This document shows positions 62,351 to 64,000 of a DNA stretch of 64,000 nucleotides, in pieces. Numbering within the stretch: position 1 is the first letter of the stretch; each line of letters starts with the position of its first letter. The translations under genes were made by a program, and so were the position numbers. The DNA lies in the NCBI RefSeq assembly GCF_901827155.1, contig NZ_LR594659.1, forward strand, positions 2,418,001 through 2,482,000. The letters run 5' to 3'. The notes under the pieces were generated by a model. That model was not told the origin of the DNA. It saw only the letters and a program-made list of their open reading frames with translations, and did not search any database. Origin of the DNA: Variovorax sp. PBL-H6. GTDB taxonomy: Bacteria; Pseudomonadota; Gammaproteobacteria; Burkholderiales; Burkholderiaceae_C.

Positions 62351-64000
62351 ATGAACAAAACACATCGCAGCCTTTGGAACCCCGCGCTGGGTGCCTGGGT
62401 GGCTGCTCCCGAGAACGCGCGTGCGCGAGGCAAGCGCGGCGCTTCGCGCATCGGGAGGGCTGGCGCACTGATGGCCGCCCTGTGCTGCGTCGTCATGCCT
62501 GAAGCCCAGGCGTGTACGGCAGCCAGCACGGCCCAACTGGCTGCCTGTATCGCGGGCAACGATACGGTCATCGATCTCTCGGCATCCATCATCCTGGACG
62601 CGCAGTTGCCGGTGATTGGGCGAAGCGTGACGATCAACGGCAACGGGCACAGCCTCGATGGCGCGGGGCAGTTCCGGGGCTTCTTCATCGGCGCGGGAAC
62701 CACCACGGTCGATCGCTTGACGATGCAGCACTTGCTGGCGCAGGGCGGTCAGGGCGGAACGGAATCCTTTCCAGGCGGTGGCGGCATGGGCGCTGGTGGT
62801 GCGGTGTTCGTGGCCGGTGGGGCGGGGGCCAACCTGAACGACGTGGTCGTCATCGACAACCGTGCCGCGGGTGGCAATGGCGGGAGCAGGGTGTTCAACG
62901 GAGGCGGCAGAGCCGGCGGCGGTGGAATGGGCGGCGATGGCAGCAGCGGCACTCCCGACTATGGCGCAGGTGGCGGCGACGGTGGCGGTGGCTTGTTCGA
63001 CCCCGGGCTGCCGAGTCCGATCGGGGGCAGCATCGGCGGCAAAGGCGGCGGCCCCGCGGGCGGCACCGGCACCGGCGTCAATGGCAACAACGGCGGTTTG
63101 TACAGTGGCGGCGCAGGGGGCGGGCGCGACGAGGCTTCCGGCGGAAATGGCGGGCTCGGCGGCGGCGGCGGTGGCAGCGGCGCTGGCGGCAATTTCAGCG
63201 ATGGAGGCAACGGAGGGTTCGGTGGTGGCGGCGGTGGCGGCTACAGCCGGGCAGGACGCGGCGGCTTCGGCGGTGGAGGGGGCGGCGGCAACGGTCTTGA
63301 CGCGGCGGTCGGGGGCTTCGGCGGTGGCAATGGGGGCATCGGCACGTTCGGCATCGCGGGCGGAGGCGGTGCGGGCATGGGCGGCGCCATCTTCGTCATG
63401 GATGGCGGCTCGCTCACCTTGGGCGGCAATACCGAGGTGCGCGGCAACGGCGTCTCTGCCGGCGAGAGCGGCGGCGGTGTTGCGCAAGCCGGCTCGGCCT
63501 TCGGCGCCGGCATCTTCATGCAGGGCGCGGGCAGCACGATGGCCTTTGTGCCCGCTGCCGGCAACACGCAGACCGTGACCGACACGATCGCCGACCAGAA
63601 CGGCTCCGGCGGCACCGGCACCATCGGCCTCGACAAGCGCGGCGCCGGACGGCTGGTCCTGTCGGGCGCCAATACCTACAGCGGCGGCACCAGCGTCAAT
63701 GGAGGCGCACTGTCGATCTCCGCGGACCAGAATCTCGGCCAGGCTTCGTCCGTGCTGACCCTCGACGGTGGCACGCTGCAGAACACCGCAGCCTTCACAA
63801 CGGCGCGCGCCATCAACCTGGGAGTCGCCGGCGGCAGCTTCCAGACCGATGCCGACCTGAGAGCCACCGGCGTCGTGGCAGGAACTGGTGGCTTGATCAA
63901 GACCGGTCAGGGCACGCTGACGCTCGCCGGCACCAACACCTACAGCGGCGGCACCACGATTTCCGGCGGCGAACTGTCGGTGGCGTCCGATGCGAATCTC
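62351..64000 (+). CDS. Glycine-rich autotransporter with ESPR signal (3' end outside window)
   Basis: 550 codons up to the window edge with no stop. Signal: MNKTHRSLWNPALGAWVAAP (ESPR), then a hydrophobic core AGALMAALCCVVMPEAQA. A short pectin-lyase-like part (NDTVIDLSASIILDAQLPVI, SVTINGNGHSLDGAGQFRGF) leads into a very Gly-rich stretch (about residues 130-345, runs of five or six Gly). Then come autotransporter beta-helix repeats: LDKRGAGRLVLSGANTYSGG and LIKTGQGTLTLAGTNTYSGG. A beta-barrel is expected downstream of the window. The role is surface display or adhesion (inferred). Confidence 0.88.
   Translation, partial: MNKTHRSLWNPALGAWVAAPENARARGKRGASRIGRAGALMAALCCVVMPEAQACTAASTAQLAACIAGNDTVIDLSASIILDAQLPVIGRSVTINGNGHSLDGAGQFRGFFIGAGTTTVDRLTMQHLLAQGGQGGTESFPGGGGMGAGGAVFVAGGAGANLNDVVVIDNRAAGGNGGSRVFNGGGRAGGGGMGGDGSSGTPDYGAGGGDGGGGLFDPGLPSPIGGSIGGKGGGPAGGTGTGVNGNNGGLYSGGAGGGRDEASGGNGGLGGGGGGSGAGGNFSDGGNGGFGGGGGGGYSRAGRGGFGGGGGGGNGLDAAVGGFGGGNGGIGTFGIAGGGGAGMGGAIFVMDGGSLTLGGNTEVRGNGVSAGESGGGVAQAGSAFGAGIFMQGAGSTMAFVPAAGNTQTVTDTIADQNGSGGTGTIGLDKRGAGRLVLSGANTYSGGTSVNGGALSISADQNLGQASSVLTLDGGTLQNTAAFTTARAINLGVAGGSFQTDADLRATGVVAGTGGLIKTGQGTLTLAGTNTYSGGTTISGGELSVASDANL

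Noticed and set aside
1..64000. tRNA, rRNA, integrase or transposase genes
   Set aside because: I scanned by eye for T-loop sequences and for transposase or integrase motifs and saw none. A covariance-model search could still find something missed.

Overview
The window is about 64 kb of high-GC, densely packed bacterial DNA. Gene families, codon usage and gene order suggest a betaproteobacterium of the Comamonadaceae, most like Variovorax. This is my recognition from memory, not a database result. No rRNA, tRNA, CRISPR array, integrase or transposase was recognised.

Layout. 1-6.5 kb: end of an acyl-CoA ligase, an LprI-like secreted protein, an unrecognised 836-residue protein, a GNAT remnant, a VOC protein and a type II NADH dehydrogenase. 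6.6-9.9 kb: an ergothioneine operon (egtB, egtD) continuing into a DUF427 protein and a 2OG-Fe dioxygenase. 10-13.4 kb: a universal stress protein, an EAL phosphodiesterase with a coupled unknown gene, and a TetR regulator with a palindromic operator next to an internally deleted oxidoreductase. 13.4-17.8 kb: a probable haloacid module (L-2-haloacid dehalogenase, acetate-type symporter, DUF485 protein) read from a sigma-54 promoter and divergent from a sigma-54 activator. 17.9-23.1 kb: housekeeping genes (RluA, MFS exporter, ferredoxin, GNAT, DUF808, MnmH). 23.3-29.5 kb: surface proteins, namely a classical autotransporter, a small secreted protein, and a trimeric YadA-like autotransporter broken by one frameshift.

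29.6-39.2 kb: MHS transporter, esterase, gshA, ornithine cyclodeaminase, receiver protein, class IV aminotransferase, acyltransferase, LytTR regulator and YlqF GTPase. 39.2-42.4 kb is a gene graveyard: a truncated sigma factor, a decayed Fic gene, a Bug-protein tail joined to a LysR tail, and a tandem copy of a dispersed 60-bp repeat. 42.4-45.4 kb carries hsdS and hsdM with no hsdR in view. 45.5-51.6 kb: aspartoacylase-like protein, glnS, a Tyr/Pro repeat protein and a LytTR two-component operon. 51.8-61.4 kb: a four-gene MdtABC/NodT RND efflux operon. The window ends with an Asp/Glu racemase-family gene and the first 550 codons of a glycine-rich autotransporter.

The observations I rate highest are: (1) a dispersed ~60-bp repeat found as a tandem pair, in frame inside an RND pump gene, and forming the N-terminus of an MFS transporter; (2) the sigma-54-controlled haloacid module, whose dehalogenase keeps all nine catalytic residues I know for this family; (3) the extended ergothioneine operon; (4) the pseudogene cluster beside an orphan HsdMS pair; and (5) an RNA leader whose hairpin covers the ribosome binding site of the last autotransporter.
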